A stretch of DNA of 64,000 bases from contig MLAK01000727.1 in NCBI GenBank assembly GCA_001839685.1, positions 1 through 64,000 of the forward strand, read 5' to 3'. Positions within the stretch are counted from its first letter, which is position 1. The number at the start of each line of letters is the position of its first letter. The position numbers and the translations under genes were made by a program. Shown here one piece after another: positions 28,808 to 39,982 of the stretch. The stretch comes from Tritrichomonas foetus (lineage: Eukaryota; Parabasalia; Tritrichomonadida; Tritrichomonadidae). The notes under the pieces were generated by a model that was not told the DNA's origin, ran no database searches, and was given only the letters and a program-made list of their open reading frames with translations.

Positions 28808-30796
28808 TTAACAGAATGGATAATATTTACCAAAAAATTCTAGATGTTGGAAGACTAAAGATTGATCATCCTCAATCCAAGTAGAAATAAGCTGTATTCG
28901 AATGATGTTACAACTTTTATTTGTATTGATTGGGTAAATTATACAATCGCAATTGCTATTCACATCATCTATTATTTCTGAAAGGAGGGTCCATTTTGTT
29001 TCATCAATTTTGTGTAAATGTGTTTGGAAAGAGCCCAAAATTTTCCATGATCGAAGTTCGGCAACATCACTTTTCTTTAACCTATATTTATCAATCACAA
29101 CAAATCCATGAAGGATTTTAAAGTCAACATACGCATTTTCTCCGTTCGAAAATACATTTTTTTGTGAATATTGAGAATAAAAATCTTCTGTCGAAAAATA
29201 ATCTGTAGATATTCGAACTGGAAAAAGATGAGGATCCTTTTGATATTTCTCATTATTGATAAGATTGTTGAAAAGTTTATCAGCATTATTAAGAAGATCG
29301 TTAAAATATTCATCGAAAGAATACCCCGAAGGAAGGGATTTTATGAAATCGATTTGTTTTAAGCCAAAAAAATAGTGATTATCGAAGCTTATGCCATCTT
29401 GTATTATTTTTATCGATTTAACTTTAAACTCTCTTTCAAATAGAATTGGGGCAATCTTGTTTTTACCATTCAATCTTTGTTCTCCTTTCGTTGAATATAT
29501 CATTTCATCTTCATTAATAAGAATTTTGAAGCCTTGAAAGTAACATTCTTGCGCGTTTTGTAGAATAATTCCACTAATTGAAATTATATCTCTAAATAAG
29601 AATTTGAGAAAGGAGTGACCACTCCCCGAGGAATAATATTCACCATTCCAATTAGGAAGCATCAAATCGTAAGGATCATATGATGATAAACATGTAATAA
29701 AAAGTGGTTCAAATGAATTTCCTTCAATTTCTTTTAAATATGATAAAATCCCGGTAGAATAATTGTTTAGATAACAGAATTCTTTGGGATTTTGAAAGAC
29801 AATTGAATTAGGCATGTTGTTGGGAATATCAATTTTAATCTTTGATATTTTTTCAATTTTTGTATTGGTACTAGAAGTTGCTTCAACTTTCTTTATATTA
29901 TTAAGGGAATATTTTTCTTCCTTCCTTATTTCAACATCACCAATAATAATATTAATATTTTTATTTATTTCTTTGAGTGAATTATTAAATTTCTCAATTT
30001 GCTCATTTTGTTGTGAAATAAGAGTTTTTAATTGTTCAATTTCACTTTCAAACATTTCTAATTTTTGATTAAGATGTTGATAATAAGATATCTGAAGTTT
30101 TGGAATATTTTCGTAATATTCAGGATAATTTTGAAAATATTGTTCTTTCATTTGATTAAATAAAATCTCTTCAGATAACTTTGTTGCATCTAAGCTATTA
30201 AACAGCAACAAATATTCTATGTTATGAATTTCTAATATATTATTTTCACTTTTGCTGTGTTCATGAGGGAAAAGTTGATCTTGAATAAAATGAAACGCTA
30301 AATTATGATCATGAAGTCTTCGTGATTTATGAAAAAAGATTCGATATAGAATGTCAATATCAAACGATGCTAATAATTTTGGGCAATTTATCAAAAAATA
30401 ATCCAAACGCTTTGAAACCATTTCTTCAAGATTTGCCATATCATACTGATTGATGTTCTTTTGCAACTCTTTAATGGTACTTTCAGAATCACAATATTCC
30501 TTTTCAAAACGTTCAATTTCAAGATTTAAAAACTTATTTCTAAACTCTTGATTTAATTCTTTAAACTCTTGAACATTATGAATGTTAATTTGTGGTAGTT
30601 CCAATTCTTCAATGAAATGTAGAAATCCAAGAAAAGTTTCTTTTGATACATTAGATTTGACCACATATTCTTTAGAGTTCCAATAATCGTTAATTGAGTC
30701 ATGAAATCTAATTGCTATTATATTTAAAGGACATTTAAACACTTCATCTTTCAAACGAAAAGAGAACATTTGATTTGAATAATGATCATTTAACAT
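28808..30796 (-). CDS. BTB-like protein with discoidin-type domains
   Basis: 662-aa protein of a trichomonad family. Residues 1-75 look BTB-like (FSFRLKDEVFKCPLNIIAI, then VKSNVSKETFLGFLHFI); 110-225 are helical, BACK-like. A coiled coil follows at about 240-280 (LEMFESEIEQLKTLISQQNEQ). Then come two galactose-binding/discoidin-like (F5/8 C-type) units: about 340-500, with GILSYLKEIEGNSF, and about 540-660, with LFPVRIS, YRLKK and a final LEFFGKYYPF. BTB proteins often serve as Cullin-3 adaptors, but no direct evidence exists here. The ATG at 30794-30796 follows AACTTTTT by a few bases. A decayed relative lies at 11242-12183. Confidence 0.75.
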   Translation of the reverse strand: MLNDHYSNQMFSFRLKDEVFKCPLNIIAIRFHDSINDYWNSKEYVVKSNVSKETFLGFLHFIEELELPQINIHNVQEFKELNQEFRNKFLNLEIERFEKEYCDSESTIKELQKNINQYDMANLEEMVSKRLDYFLINCPKLLASFDIDILYRIFFHKSRRLHDHNLAFHFIQDQLFPHEHSKSENNILEIHNIEYLLLFNSLDATKLSEEILFNQMKEQYFQNYPEYYENIPKLQISYYQHLNQKLEMFESEIEQLKTLISQQNEQIEKFNNSLKEINKNINIIIGDVEIRKEEKYSLNNIKKVEATSSTNTKIEKISKIKIDIPNNMPNSIVFQNPKEFCYLNNYSTGILSYLKEIEGNSFEPLFITCLSSYDPYDLMLPNWNGEYYSSGSGHSFLKFLFRDIISISGIILQNAQECYFQGFKILINEDEMIYSTKGEQRLNGKNKIAPILFEREFKVKSIKIIQDGISFDNHYFFGLKQIDFIKSLPSGYSFDEYFNDLLNNADKLFNNLINNEKYQKDPHLFPVRISTDYFSTEDFYSQYSQKNVFSNGENAYVDFKILHGFVVIDKYRLKKSDVAELRSWKILGSFQTHLHKIDETKWTLLSEIIDDVNSNCDCIIYPINTNKSCNIIRIQLISTWIEDDQSLVFQHLEFFGKYYPFC

Positions 30797-30989
30797 CTTA
30801 AAAAGTTATTTCTGTCATTCAATCATTTGAGGAATAGTCATGACTTTTTCCAATTACGATCGGTTTAAAGGATGGAAAATAGTATAAAAACAATGACCAT
30901 TTAATTTCTAATATATAGAACTTTATACTTTATTTACAATATAATTAATTAATTACAATCATCATGTGGATTCTTAAACATATATATAA

Positions 30990-32810
30990 CTAAATATATA
31001 ATTCTTCAATAACAGGCACCTCTTCGGGTTTTCCACGTAATTTCTGATTTTTTTTCGCTTGTGTTGGTGAAATTTCTTTCTTTTTTGTATCTTTGGTTTT
31101 GGATTCTTTTTCAGGTGATTTGTCATGCGGTTTTTCATGTGGTTGACGTGGTGAATGCTTTGAATAGTTTGATTTCTTTTGTGTCATTAATTGAATTCTT
31201 TTCTCAACAGCTTCAAATTCTGCTTGAAGGTCGGCAACATCTTTATTCAAGTTATCAACAACTTCTTTTTCTTTTGCCAGAGCAAAATTGTGTTCTTGCT
31301 TTAAATGATGAATTTCATCATCACATTCGAAAAGTGCACCTCTGACCGAAGATAGTGGGGGATATTCTTTTCTTAAACGATCTTGTTCTTCCCGTAAAAT
31401 TTGAATCTGCTTGTTGGCAATACTTAATTCTTTGATAATTCGTTTTGCATATCTTTGCTGAATCGCACTCAATCTTTGAATTCGTCGATTGGTATTTGTA
31501 TCTGGACCAAGTGCAAGTTGGAGCCCACGATTGTCGTCTTCGTAGAACTTAATTCGTTTTTCTAAGAAATGAAATTCATGACATGCACGACTTTGTTCAA
31601 CAAGTCGAATAAGCATTGCAGTATTGTTTTTTGTTGCAGGGAAATGATTTCTTGCTATTTTAAGAAGTTTATCGAGACGCGTTTTAACATCATTTGAAAG
31701 ATCATTAATATTATCATAATTGCAAACCGGTACAAACCATCTAAATCTTCTGCTTCGTGAAAATGTCCGTCTCAAATCGTTTTTATCAATTTCGTTTTCG
31801 CTATTTTTCTCATTTTGAATCTCTTTTGAACTTTCTTTGTTATTTTTATTTTCATTTTTATTATTTTCACACTTATTATCACATTTATTGTTTTTCTCAA
31901 TTTTTGATTTTTGTTCGTTTTTTGACTTGTGAGAAGAACTTTTATTATTACTATTATTGTTTTGGTTCTTTTTATTTTTACTTGGTGTGTCATACCCAAA
32001 TAAAGCATCAATCTCTGAGTCAGAAAGGCTGTAATCCCATGAATCTGAAAAGAAGTCATCAATTATTGAAGTTGTCGTTAAATTCAAAGCCTCACAACTT
32101 CGAGATTCTGGAATTCCTTTTAATGTTGAACCAAACTTTTTAGCAGTCGATTTAAAGTCATGTGAAGAAGAATGATCGTTCATTTCTTCAATATCGCTTA
32201 AATCAACTGACAATCGAATTGTATCAAATTTTTTGCTCTCCCTTTTGAATGAGTTTGCCGAGTATTTTCTATCATTTTTACTATTAATATAAGTTAGTGG
32301 TTCAAATTCATTTTCGTACATATCATCAAAGCTATTGTTATCGTCCTGACAATTTTGATAATTATTATTATTTTGAAAAGTGGAATTTTGTGTCTGTAAT
32401 TCATATGGCTCATTTGGATCGATTGGCTTTAGCAGTTGGCGCTGCCTTTTTTGGATTGGTAGAGAAAGCATATTTTGCGGAGGAGTTTGAGGTGGCTGTA
32501 GTTTATGCTGGTAATTGGAAGGTGATCCATTTGGATTTCCATTTGAATTTGAATTTGGGTTTCCGTTTCCAAGTGGCGGTAAAATTGGTTTTTTGTTTAT
32601 ATTATTATTATTTGATCGATTTGCGTCTGTTCGAGGAGAAGAAGAGCGCTGGCTTAAATTTGATAGAGAAGATTCATTTCCCGGTGGCGAAGGAAGATTT
32701 GAAAGATGAACGTCGTCAAGTTTTCTATGATTTTGATTTTGAGGCGAATTGTGATATTTTGGAGGCTTAAGCACTTTAATTTTTGGTGGGTCTGGAGAGC
32801 GGTGATTCAT
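30990..32810 (-). CDS. Coiled-coil protein with disordered N-terminal half
   Basis: 606-aa protein without a recognised family. The first ~340 residues are low complexity: Pro/Asn/Ser-rich, then Lys/Asn/Glu-rich, with a more ordered island around FFSDSWDYSLSDSEIDALFGY. Residues about 350-560 form a conserved-looking helical region (RRFRWFVPVCNYDNINDL) passing into coiled coil (LREEQDRLRKEYPP, then EEDEIHHLKQEHNF-type heptads). The tail is Lys/Ser/Pro-rich. A scaffold or cytoskeletal function is likely from this build, but nothing specific can be named. The ATG is at 32808-32810. Confidence 0.8.
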   Translation of the reverse strand: MNHRSPDPPKIKVLKPPKYHNSPQNQNHRKLDDVHLSNLPSPPGNESSLSNLSQRSSSPRTDANRSNNNNINKKPILPPLGNGNPNSNSNGNPNGSPSNYQHKLQPPQTPPQNMLSLPIQKRQRQLLKPIDPNEPYELQTQNSTFQNNNNYQNCQDDNNSFDDMYENEFEPLTYINSKNDRKYSANSFKRESKKFDTIRLSVDLSDIEEMNDHSSSHDFKSTAKKFGSTLKGIPESRSCEALNLTTTSIIDDFFSDSWDYSLSDSEIDALFGYDTPSKNKKNQNNNSNNKSSSHKSKNEQKSKIEKNNKCDNKCENNKNENKNNKESSKEIQNEKNSENEIDKNDLRRTFSRSRRFRWFVPVCNYDNINDLSNDVKTRLDKLLKIARNHFPATKNNTAMLIRLVEQSRACHEFHFLEKRIKFYEDDNRGLQLALGPDTNTNRRIQRLSAIQQRYAKRIIKELSIANKQIQILREEQDRLRKEYPPLSSVRGALFECDDEIHHLKQEHNFALAKEKEVVDNLNKDVADLQAEFEAVEKRIQLMTQKKSNYSKHSPRQPHEKPHDKSPEKESKTKDTKKKEISPTQAKKNQKLRGKPEEVPVIEELYI

Positions 32811-33186
32811 TTATATTCGAAAATAATTATCGAGAATTTTAAAATTTTCGAATTCAATTAAGTGGTGAAATAAAACCCCGACATGTTATATGAAATCTAT
32901 TCAAATTATCAACGATCCAAAACTTTTTATGTGAATATGTGGTCATATATTAAGATGAAGCGAACGTATAGTGACTGAAAAAGTAGAAATTATTTTTATT
33001 CAATTTAGAAACGTATAGTGATGTTAACTTTTTAAATAGTTATTTAGTCAATACATATAGATATTTGAGAACAGACAGACTACTTTAACATATAAAAAGT
33101 TTAGACGATAGGATAAATAAATTTCACAAAATTTTTGTTAATGGCAAATATCTCTATTTTACATATTTGAGAATTTCTGAGAATAT
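32811..33186. other. Spacer between divergent genes
   Basis: About 375 bp of AT-rich DNA shared as upstream region by the coiled-coil and Atg4 genes. An AAAAAGTT motif lies near 33096, about 90 bp before the Atg4 ATG. Nothing else seen. Confidence 0.4.
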
Positions 33187-34044
33187 ATGAGTAATTTTTT
33201 TCGAATTCTTTTCACCAAGCCAGATCAGCTAACTGAGCCATATAGAAAAATACCAAGGTTTACGTATCGTACAAATTTTGAAGAAATTCCAAATACAAAA
33301 ATTTCAAGTGACTCAGGATGGGGATGTTGTTATCGTTGTTGTCAAAGTATTGCTGGAAACTATCTCCGTATTTTGATGTCACTTGATCCAAAAAGCATTT
33401 TAGAAAATGATAAATTGCCAAAAGAAGAAAACATTCTATTGTTTTTTAAAGATTGTTTATCAGCACCATTTTCACTTCAGAATTTAGTTCAAGAAACAAT
33501 TCAATTTAATGACAAACCTGGAACATGGGCACAACCTTCGCATGTTGCGTCAGCAATGAAAAATCTTTTCCAAAAGCATTCATTGAGTTGTGAAGTGAAC
33601 CTAAATGTTCCTGTTGATTTTAATTTAATTGATAATCTTCGATTCCCTTGCTTATATATGTTTTCATTGAGACTTGGCTTAGACAAATTTGAATATAAAG
33701 ATTACAGTGAGTTTTTGAAGGCTGTTTTTACATTTGATGAAACAATTGGCTTAATTAGTGGCAGATCTGGTTCTGCTTTTTATATAGTGAAGATTGATGA
33801 TAATGGTGATGTTTTCTATTTCGATCCACATGTAACACAAAGTGCAATGGTCGAATCTGGCCATGTTTTGACACTTTTTAATCAACAGATTATGAAAATG
33901 AAAATGAAAAATTTGAATCAATCTATTTTGTTATGTTTTGCATGTAAAAATAATGAGGAAACTAAAACAATGTTTTTGAAACTATCTAAACTACCCAATT
34001 CACCGATAGCTATCGGTGAAACTGTATTTGATGTTGAAATTTAA
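33187..34044 (+). CDS. ATG4: Autophagy cysteine protease Atg4
   Basis: 285-aa peptidase of family C54, which trims Atg8 before lipidation and recycles it from autophagosome membranes. The catalytic cysteine lies in SDSGWGCCYRCCQ (about residues 42-54, family SDxGWGCMxRxxQ), and the Asp-His pair in FYFDPHVTQ (near residue 215). The order and spacing fit Atg4; the protein is short compared with animal members and lacks their C-terminal extension. ATG at 33187. Atg8 itself is not in this window. Confidence 0.93.
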   Translation: MSNFFRILFTKPDQLTEPYRKIPRFTYRTNFEEIPNTKISSDSGWGCCYRCCQSIAGNYLRILMSLDPKSILENDKLPKEENILLFFKDCLSAPFSLQNLVQETIQFNDKPGTWAQPSHVASAMKNLFQKHSLSCEVNLNVPVDFNLIDNLRFPCLYMFSLRLGLDKFEYKDYSEFLKAVFTFDETIGLISGRSGSAFYIVKIDDNGDVFYFDPHVTQSAMVESGHVLTLFNQQIMKMKMKNLNQSILLCFACKNNEETKTMFLKLSKLPNSPIAIGETVFDVEI

Positions 34045-34309
34045 ATTTTGATAAAAATTCTTCATATTTCTATATTTTACCCCCTTCTATTTATGAATTT
34101 TATATATATATATATGTATCATTTTGGAATAACTTGATGATTTTTCTGATAATACATAAATAAAGAAACAATTGAATCTAATAAAAGAATTGCCAAAAAA
34201 TATTAAAGTAAATTGGATTACATGATATTTTAATATTATATATTGTATAGTTAGAATTTACATCGAATTGTTTGATTTCTTCCTTTCAATTGATAAACAT
34301 TTATTTTAA
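34045..34309. other. Spacer between convergent genes
   Basis: About 265 bp between the 3' ends of the Atg4 and CK1-like genes, with a short TA repeat near 34105. Nothing recognised. Confidence 0.4.
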
Positions 34310-35488
34310 TTATGAAGATGAAACTTTAATATTGTTCTTAAAAAGGCCGAATGAATTAACTCTCTTGGCAGGTTGTCCATAATATTGATGGGATGGTTGC
34401 ATAGTTTTGATATCATTATGTACAGAGAAGAAAGATCCCTTACTTCCATAAGAATTACCTCTTGTATGTTGTCCACTGCTTGCCTTATTATTGGGATGCA
34501 AGAAAATATTCATTTTCTTGCTTGGAGTGATATTGGATTTAGGTTGATTAACAATGGCAGATTGTTGATTTATATTGCTGTTATCGACGTTTTGATTGTG
34601 AATTCGCTGATTTTTGGAAGAATCCATTCGGTAGAAATGAAAAGAAATCTCTTTCTTTTGATTCCAGTCAAATTGATGATCAAACACATATCGGAATTGC
34701 ATAAATAGCTTCTTAAAGTTTTCACGATAGCCTGAATAGTTTGGTGTCTCGAATTGTGATAAGTTCTTGACACTAATCATGTAGTTGAGAAACTCTTTTG
34801 GTAAGCCAGCGCAAAGATCTTTCGCCAATGTTGAACATTTCACATCAAACATGTTGGCACAATTTGCCCAAGGCAAAGTATTTTTCATGAGGTAGATCAA
34901 AACATAGCCCAATGATTCCAAATCATCTTTAAAGCCTAGTTCTTGATGCCCCATTGCATTTAAAGATAAGAAGTCTTTGTTTTTCACATTTTCTATGTCC
35001 ATTTTCTTTGCAACTTTTGAAACCGAAGATTTAACGTCATTAACAAGAATAGCATGTTCAAAATCGACCAAATACAAAATATTGTCACTTTTCTTGTTCA
35101 CCATGATATGATTTAAATCAATTCTTCCATGCACAATTCCACGAGTATGAAGATATTCCAATCTTCTCAGCATTTGGTCGGCAATCATCAACACAGTTTT
35201 CAAGGAAAAATGAAGTTTTGATTCAACGAATAATTGTTTTAAGGTTTTTCCAAGCAATTGAGTCACCATAATGCATCGACCGTTTTTAATTCCATAATGG
35301 TAGAAATCAGGGAAACCTTCTGTACCACTTAAAGTGCTACAAATTTTGGCCTCAATTCGCATTTCTTTTTTGCTTGTTTTGAAGAGGACTTCTTCTTTTG
35401 TCACTTCATTCACCCCATAAAACATTTGCTTGTTGTGAGGAAAAGGCGCTGTAACTTTGAAGTATGAGATATTCGAACAGAACGACAT
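34310..35488 (-). CDS. CK1-like protein kinase, probable pseudokinase
   Basis: 392-aa protein with clear casein kinase 1 relationship: FSLKTVLMIADQMLRRLEYLHT (positions 94-115) and DDLESLGYVLIYL closely follow CK1 sequence. The catalytic loop is HGRIDLNH (120-127) instead of HRDIKPDN, so the catalytic Asp is Arg (122), the following Lys is Asp (124) and the metal-binding Asn is His (127). The DFG motif reads DFE (142-144). No glycine-rich loop is visible. It is therefore predicted to be inactive and to act as a binding or regulatory protein. The C-terminal 110 residues are Asn/Gln/Ser-rich. The first ATG is 35488, two codons inside the open frame. Confidence 0.88.
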   Translation of the reverse strand: MSFCSNISYFKVTAPFPHNKQMFYGVNEVTKEEVLFKTSKKEMRIEAKICSTLSGTEGFPDFYHYGIKNGRCIMVTQLLGKTLKQLFVESKLHFSLKTVLMIADQMLRRLEYLHTRGIVHGRIDLNHIMVNKKSDNILYLVDFEHAILVNDVKSSVSKVAKKMDIENVKNKDFLSLNAMGHQELGFKDDLESLGYVLIYLMKNTLPWANCANMFDVKCSTLAKDLCAGLPKEFLNYMISVKNLSQFETPNYSGYRENFKKLFMQFRYVFDHQFDWNQKKEISFHFYRMDSSKNQRIHNQNVDNSNINQQSAIVNQPKSNITPSKKMNIFLHPNNKASSGQHTRGNSYGSKGSFFSVHNDIKTMQPSHQYYGQPAKRVNSFGLFKNNIKVSSS

Positions 35489-36926
35489 TAGCAAAAACTG
35501 AAATAAATCATGCTATTCAATTTAGTAAAAACTCAATGGATAAATGTATTGAAATAATAATGATGAACTAAAAAATTGATTGGGCGATGAAATAAATTCA
35601 ATAATGTGCTTTGTAAGATTTTGGTATTTGAAAAGGTGAACTTTATTTCAATTCTTAGTGTTCATTCAATATTTGAATATAAATCAAGAATAAAATATAG
35701 TCAATTGAAACAATACTAAATTTCGTCTTTGAATTTGTATAAACTCTGAATTTAATCAAAAGTGAGTAGATGGTATGCGATATGAATATATAGATCAAAG
35801 CACTGGATTTGATGACGAATGAATTTTCTCACAAAGAATAAATGAATGGCGAATGATACATACAAAATATCAAAGTGTTCTCAATTTTCTTAATCATTTT
35901 CAATATCTCTCAAATATTTTTACGTTTTATATCGTGATATGTCTATAAGCTTAAATAGTTGGTATTTGAGGATTATATCTTTATTATATACTGAACATTA
36001 TATATAAATTTCGATTCACCAATCAGGTAACTGATATAATATTTTGGCAAAAAAATATTTATGGATTGAAAACGATGGCAAGAAAACAAAATTGGTGATA
36101 ACATTCAATAGTTATTCAATTACCATAATGCAAAGATAAGAAGTTGGTTGTGCATACTTGGCGAATGAAAAATAGTATCACAACCTGATACTTGCAATTT
36201 TACCGAGAAAAACAAGTAACCTTATTTTCATCCTTGAATGGAACGTTGGACATCATAGAAAATTCATAAAATTGAATACATTGTCTAGACAATGTTTAGG
36301 AAGATCACTTTTTCTATGTTACTGTGAACGATAAATGAACTCCTTTAATCCGACTGAATTAGCATAACGATATGAATATAAAGACATTTTCAACAATTGG
36401 TCAATCATTTGTGAGATAACGTTTGGTCATCTTATTCACAAAATCCCGCCTAATTTTCGCACTTCACCAATAATGCCAAACCGAATGAATAGAAGCTGTA
36501 TGATTAAGTTCATGGCACTTTTTCATTTTTGATATTGTTGTATAAATGAATGAAATAATTAGTGTTTGAAGAATGTTTTTCTTTTTCAAGAAAAATAAGA
36601 ATTAAAATATTAAAGTAATTGAATTGGTTTGGGTAACTCAATTCAATTATTTGAAAGTAGGATCAATTTGACTTTTCGGGAATATTTTCGAATAGGATTA
36701 ACAATTTTTTCTCAAAATGTTGTAAATACTTTCACATAAATAAATAAACCTAATTACCAAATATTTCAGGAAAATATTAAGAACACTTGTAAACATCAAC
36801 GTTAACTTCACTTTTGCAGAGCTTATTAAAAAATCAGAAATCATACCTTATACATACTTTTAATATCAACAAGAATCAATAGAGAACTTTTGGGGAAAAA
36901 ATTCATTTATTGAAATAAAATATTTC
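35489..36926. other. Long intergenic region
   Basis: About 1.4 kb of AT-rich DNA without a defensible frame. It contains a perfect 18-bp palindrome (36278-36295). Confidence 0.45.
36278..36295. repeat. Perfect 18-bp palindrome
   Basis: ACATTGTCTAGACAATGT equals its own reverse complement. This is a possible dimeric protein-binding site or a chance palindrome in a spacer. Confidence 0.75.
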
Positions 36927-38700
36927 TTATGGAAATAAACAAGTATTTTCCAATTGTTTTTTATTACCATTGCATATCACATTTAAAATTGTGATCATCA
37001 AATTTAAATCAACTTGGAGAGAGGTTTTACAAAGATTACACCTTCCTTGAGAAAGCATTATAAACAAGATATAAGATTGTATATTACAGAAAGATTCCAA
37101 CTTTCTTGATAGTATGTTGAATATATCTGTCATTTTTATCTATTATTTCCAGAAATAATCGAGCTATTGTCATTGGAACTGAAAAATAGGTTTCCCCGAT
37201 CATTTGTTTGGAAAACCGAATTTACTTTTATATTTATACCCGAAATGTTCTTAATAATGATGAAAAAGTTGGGTTAATTGTTCTATGAGAGAAAGACTGT
37301 CCAATACACCCTTATCAGAATATCCTACAAAATAAGCATTGGTGGCATTAAAGATGTTGTTCGTGACGTTCACTTTATATGAAGCAAATCTGATGTAAAT
37401 TGATCATCTACAGTGGAAGCTTTACAAGCTTAACTTCTGTTCAATGTGTGTGAAGTTGTCACAGCATTATTCATTTATACTACATCTTTCACGTAAAGTT
37501 AAACATTCGTTGCCTTTATATTGACAAGATCAATTGTTTGTCCCTCTTTCATCTATTACAACTTGAGATGTTAAATATTTCTTTTCAAAAGAAAATTTTG
37601 TTAGAAGTAATGATTTTGATCTATTTTGCAGTAATAATGATCAATAAACAAAAAAGGCTAATATTCTGAATAAGATTTAATCTTTAGCTAGGATATCTTA
37701 TATGTTAATATCGTGTAATCAATATTACCATGTGATGAATGTAACACTATTTCCCCACATGGTGATGAATAATGAAGGATTTAATACAATTCAGTGATTA
37801 ATTTTCATTAAATGATAATATCAAGATAGTAACACGATGGTAAAATTGAAATATATATTCTAACAAGAAAAAAGGATTTATCTTCTGATTCCAATACTTT
37901 ACTGTAATAATTATTGAGAGTTGCATCAATAAAACTGGATACATTTGTTGTTTGGTCTCTGAATGGCTTCACCTGTTTTAAACATACTATTAATATTTTA
38001 ATTGTATAATGTTTCACATATCGGAATTATTTTTATTATTGATGGAAAGAAGCAATAAATAATTTTGTAACTTTTTGATTAAAATTCACCATTGATTTGT
38101 TTGTTGATGAAGCAAGCAAACCTGAATAAGCTTTAAAAAAAGCTAGTGGGCAATTTAGGTCTGTCAAAACATTAGCAATTTTCACTTTTTCATTTGTGAA
38201 TGGAATGTTTTTTAAAAAGCTACTGCAAAAGCAGTTATCATTTTGTTCACAAAGAAAATCAAAGAGTAAATTATCAATACCAATAAACAGAGTATACATA
38301 CTTGTGAGAATTGACCAGAGAATCTTCACTTTTAAGAGTTCTTTAAACTTTGATTTTATCAAACAAATTAATTAATGACATGGAACATGATGAAATTCCA
38401 TTTTGGTAGATATTTCAGACTTGTAAACCATATTCTTCAATCAGAGAAAGTGCAAATTATAAATGCATCCATCAATCAAGTTGTTGTAAGCCTCCTCTAC
38501 AAAATCGAATAATTTAAAGGCGATATCAAAGCTAGCAAGAATAATCACGAATGATTCTGATTAGTTTTCAGGAATAGCTCTCTTTGAAGCATATAAAAAT
38601 GAAGGAAATGTATTTGAGGCCAAATCTTTTCAAAGTTTTCAAAGGTTAACAACATTTCCCATGAATCCAAATATATTTCCTGTTTTCGTAATGAATGTTA
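36927..38700 (-). pseudogene. Heavily decayed gene of unknown family
   Basis: The minus strand reads as successive protein-like pieces in changing frames with several stops. From about 38695 comes FITKTGNIFGFMGN, then a piece ending AIPEN before a stop, followed by IILASFDIAFKLFDFVEE. A 108-codon open piece lies at 38362-38036 and a 69-codon one at 38017-37808. Then follow SFEKKYLTSQVVIDERG near 37590, a piece with NIFNATNAYFVGYSDKG near 37350, and a 68-codon piece at 37133-36927. The order and helical character suggest one former gene of roughly 500 codons or more. I cannot name the family. Confidence 0.5.
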
Positions 38701-39324
38701 AAAATCGAACTTAAATAATCAATTTTTTTCTAACAATTTACCACATTTAGAACTATATTTGAATCGATTGTGGAAAATAAGGGAGTTGTCTGTCAAAATT
38801 AATCCTTAAGGAATTTAAATTTTAAAAATAAAGGAAGAAAAACTCAAAAAAGAAGGGAGGGTACAAAGAAAAAGGAAAAAACAAGAAGCTAAAACAGAAC
38901 TATCGAAAAAAGAAATTAACAAAATTTTTATTTTACAATTCAATCGATTTTTCCAAATTTTTTTATAATGACTTTTTCTGATATATATTAATTTGAAAGG
39001 ACCTGTTATGTGATTATTTCTTGACGTTTGGTGAATTTAAATGGCTTTTACGATTATTTTCAAAATTGAAATTTTCATCGATTAACTAAATGAGATAGAA
39101 TCAGCTGTTTTGACATCAAGCAATAATTAATAATGTCTGAAATATTAATTAATAATATTAATGACTGTGGAAATGTGGATTAATCATCAGTTGTTAAATT
39201 TGGATAGGCTCGATAATGATGTATATAAATGATTGGCTCGTATTGAATTATTCAACAAAAGATCAGCGATGATGTCTTCTTCGTTATTTTTACAATAAAG
39301 ATTTAATGTAAATTTTTTTCGGCG

Positions 39325-39359
39325 GTTAGACAACCCCCTGTTTGTTAAGGTTATCTAAC
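39325..39359. other. Stem-loop, 11-bp stem
   Basis: GTTAGACAACC at 39325-39335 pairs with GGTTATCTAAC at 39349-39359 with one non-Watson-Crick position, enclosing a 13-base loop; a short T run follows. It is more GC-rich than its surroundings. It could belong to a small RNA, but no flanking RNA-gene signal is recognised. Confidence 0.4.
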
Positions 39360-39721
39360 TTTTCAATGGATATTATTCAGAAAAATATAACAAAATCTTC
39401 GCTTTCCCCTTTCAACAGATGTATACAAACTAACTAGCTCTAGATGTAGAAGACTATTGAGAGATCTAAATGAATAATTGTTGATATTATTGTCATCTAA
39501 AAATTATTTAATTGTAATCCTATTAATAATATATAAATATTATAATTTAAAAATCAAGATACAGAGAAAACCAAATCCAAAAAAAAATTGTGAGAAAAAA
39601 ATAAACCCCACAGAAATTTCTGAGAATTATTGAGATAAAAAGTGATTTTATAGCATTAATATCTTGATTATTTCTTATTATAAATCGTTCTTTTTATTAT
39701 CATATGACCCTCCATCGAAAA

Positions 39722-39982
39722 TTATAATGTTTTCCAAAATACAAAAATGAAGTATAAAAAAAATATTAATAATTTTGATATAAAGAAAAAAAATTTAGGC
39801 ATCAATGAGAAGATTACGAATGTTTTGCCATCTAAATGGCGAGTCATCAGAAAATTCACTTGGCATCGAGTCTGGAAAAAAACATATTGGATTCCATTTT
39901 TCTTGATTTGGTCTTTCAATCGTTGTATCTGTATCCCTGCTTGAGAATGTGCTGTTGAGGACTGCCAGTCTATTTTCTTCAT
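39722..39982 (-). pseudogene. Small open frame, possible gene remnant
   Basis: 86 codons from ATG 39982. The first ~55 residues look protein-like (AGIQIQRLKDQIKKNG, RHLDGKTFVIF); the rest is a hydrophobic Phe/Ile run that may be translated spacer. No family recognised; it may be the front of a decayed gene or chance. Confidence 0.2.
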
